This document shows positions 21,766 through 22,235 of a stretch of DNA of 22,235 nucleotides, piece after piece. This DNA comes from CADEED01 sp035995425 (lineage in GTDB: Bacteria > Pseudomonadota > Gammaproteobacteria > Steroidobacterales > Steroidobacteraceae). Under the pieces are notes generated by a model. The model was not told the origin of the DNA. It did no database searches and saw only the letters and a program-made list of their open reading frames with translations. The number at the start of each line of letters is the position of its first letter. The stretch's first letter is position 1. The stretch lies in the NCBI GenBank assembly GCA_035995425.1, contig DASYKM010000062.1:1-22235 (forward strand), read 5' to 3'. Both the position numbers and the translations under genes were made by a program.

Positions 21766-22235
21766 TCAGATCCAGTAGACAAAGATGAACAGGCCTAACC
21801 AGACCACGTCCACGAAGTGCCAGTACCAGGCTACGGCCTCGAACGCGAAATGCCGCTCCGGTGTGAAGTGACCGTTCATGGTCCGCAGCCAGATGCACAC
21901 CAGCATGATGGCGCCGAGCGTCACGTGAAATCCGTGGAAGCCGGTGAGCATGAAGAACGTCGAGCCGTAGATGCCGGTGCCGAGCGTCAGGCCGAGCTCG
22001 GTGTACGCATGGTGGTATTCGGTCGCCTGTAGATAGACGAAGCCGAAGCCGAGCAGGAACGTGGCGGCGAGCGACACATTGAGCCAGAAGCGAGTGCCGG
22101 CGCGAAGCATGTGATGCGCGATGGTGACGGTGACGCCCGAGGTCAACAGGATGAGCGTGTTCACCGCCGGCAGGCCGAAGGCCGGAATGATTTCGAAGGT
22201 GCCATTGTCGCGGGGCCCGAGCCTCGCCGGGCCGT
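21766..22235 (-). CDS. coxC: Cytochrome c oxidase subunit III, 5' part outside window
   Basis: Subunit III is a membrane protein of aa3-type oxidase that stabilises the enzyme. The frame is open to the right edge, so only the C-terminal ~156 residues are present. Diagnostic stretches are 'LPAVNTLILLTSGVTVTIAHH', given here in outline as NTLILLTSGVTVT plus AHH, 'FMLTGFHGFHVTLGAIML' and the closing 'VAWYWHFVDVVWLGLFIFVYWI' region, of which WYWHFVDVVW is the signature. Five membrane helices are visible. The GTG at 22164 is internal, not the start. Oxidase assembly genes of the same pathway lie 13.5 kb to the left. Confidence 0.95.
   Translation of the reverse strand, partial: GPARLGPRDNGTFEIIPAFGLPAVNTLILLTSGVTVTIAHHMLRAGTRFWLNVSLAATFLLGFGFVYLQATEYHHAYTELGLTLGTGIYGSTFFMLTGFHGFHVTLGAIMLVCIWLRTMNGHFTPERHFAFEAVAWYWHFVDVVWLGLFIFVYWI

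Noticed and set aside
1..22235. CRISPR arrays, tRNA or rRNA genes, insertion sequences, prophage genes.
   Set aside because: No regularly spaced repeats, no cloverleaf or rRNA sequence, and no transposase, integrase or phage structural gene was found.

Overview
The window is high-GC bacterial chromosome with the gene content of a gammaproteobacterium, probably a Steroidobacter/Nevskia/Xanthomonas-like lineage. The grounds are an aa3-type cytochrome oxidase assembly cluster in Pseudomonas-like order, an NtrY/NtrX-type pair, asd, leuA, and many outer-membrane and secreted proteins ending in aromatic residues. The taxonomy is inference; there is no rRNA or tRNA gene. I see no CRISPR array, complete insertion sequence, prophage or integron.

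Layout. (1) 2-1612: 3' part of a beta-propeller/di-heme cytochrome gene, ending at a strong terminator. (2) 1781-3756: a lipoprotein with a complete JAMM metalloprotease motif, an almost empty 446-bp gap, and a secreted parallel beta-helix protein. (3) 7977 down to 3809, minus strand: a six-gene operon, SURF1 - Sco-like redoxin - heme A synthase - heme O synthase - DUF4260 - unknown, with the small DUF2909 gene diverging from its head. (4) 8221-9989: a 26-bp perfect palindrome, then a leader peptide plus attenuator in front of asd, then a conserved hypothetical gene. (5) 10108-15049: an outer-membrane barrel, then a tightly overlapping operon of a small Omp85-like protein, an exported unknown, an NtrY-like kinase and an NtrX-like sigma-54 activator. 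(6) 15088-17797: an Lgt-family protein convergent with leuA, which has a leucine-rich leader peptide upstream. (7) 17933-19287: two overlapping genes for secreted proteins of unknown function, one with three 18-residue repeats, convergent with a secreted discoidin-domain protein. (8) 20732 to the right edge, minus strand: an anchored unknown protein downstream of cytochrome oxidase subunit III, which is cut by the window.

The cytochrome oxidase genes lie on both sides of about 13.5 kb of unrelated genes, so a locus that is usually contiguous appears split.

The signals I rate highest are regulatory. The sequence before asd reads as a textbook ribosome-mediated attenuator: promoter, apparently leaderless 22-codon ORF rich in Thr, Lys and Ile, competing antiterminator, and terminator. 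The sequence before leuA encodes a 27-residue leader with two Leu triplets. The 26-bp palindrome after DUF2909 and the terminator at 1628-1662 share the same outer ten bases and may belong to one dispersed repeat family. Several genes start about 9-11 nt after a -10-like hexamer with no ribosome binding site, which suggests leaderless transcripts.
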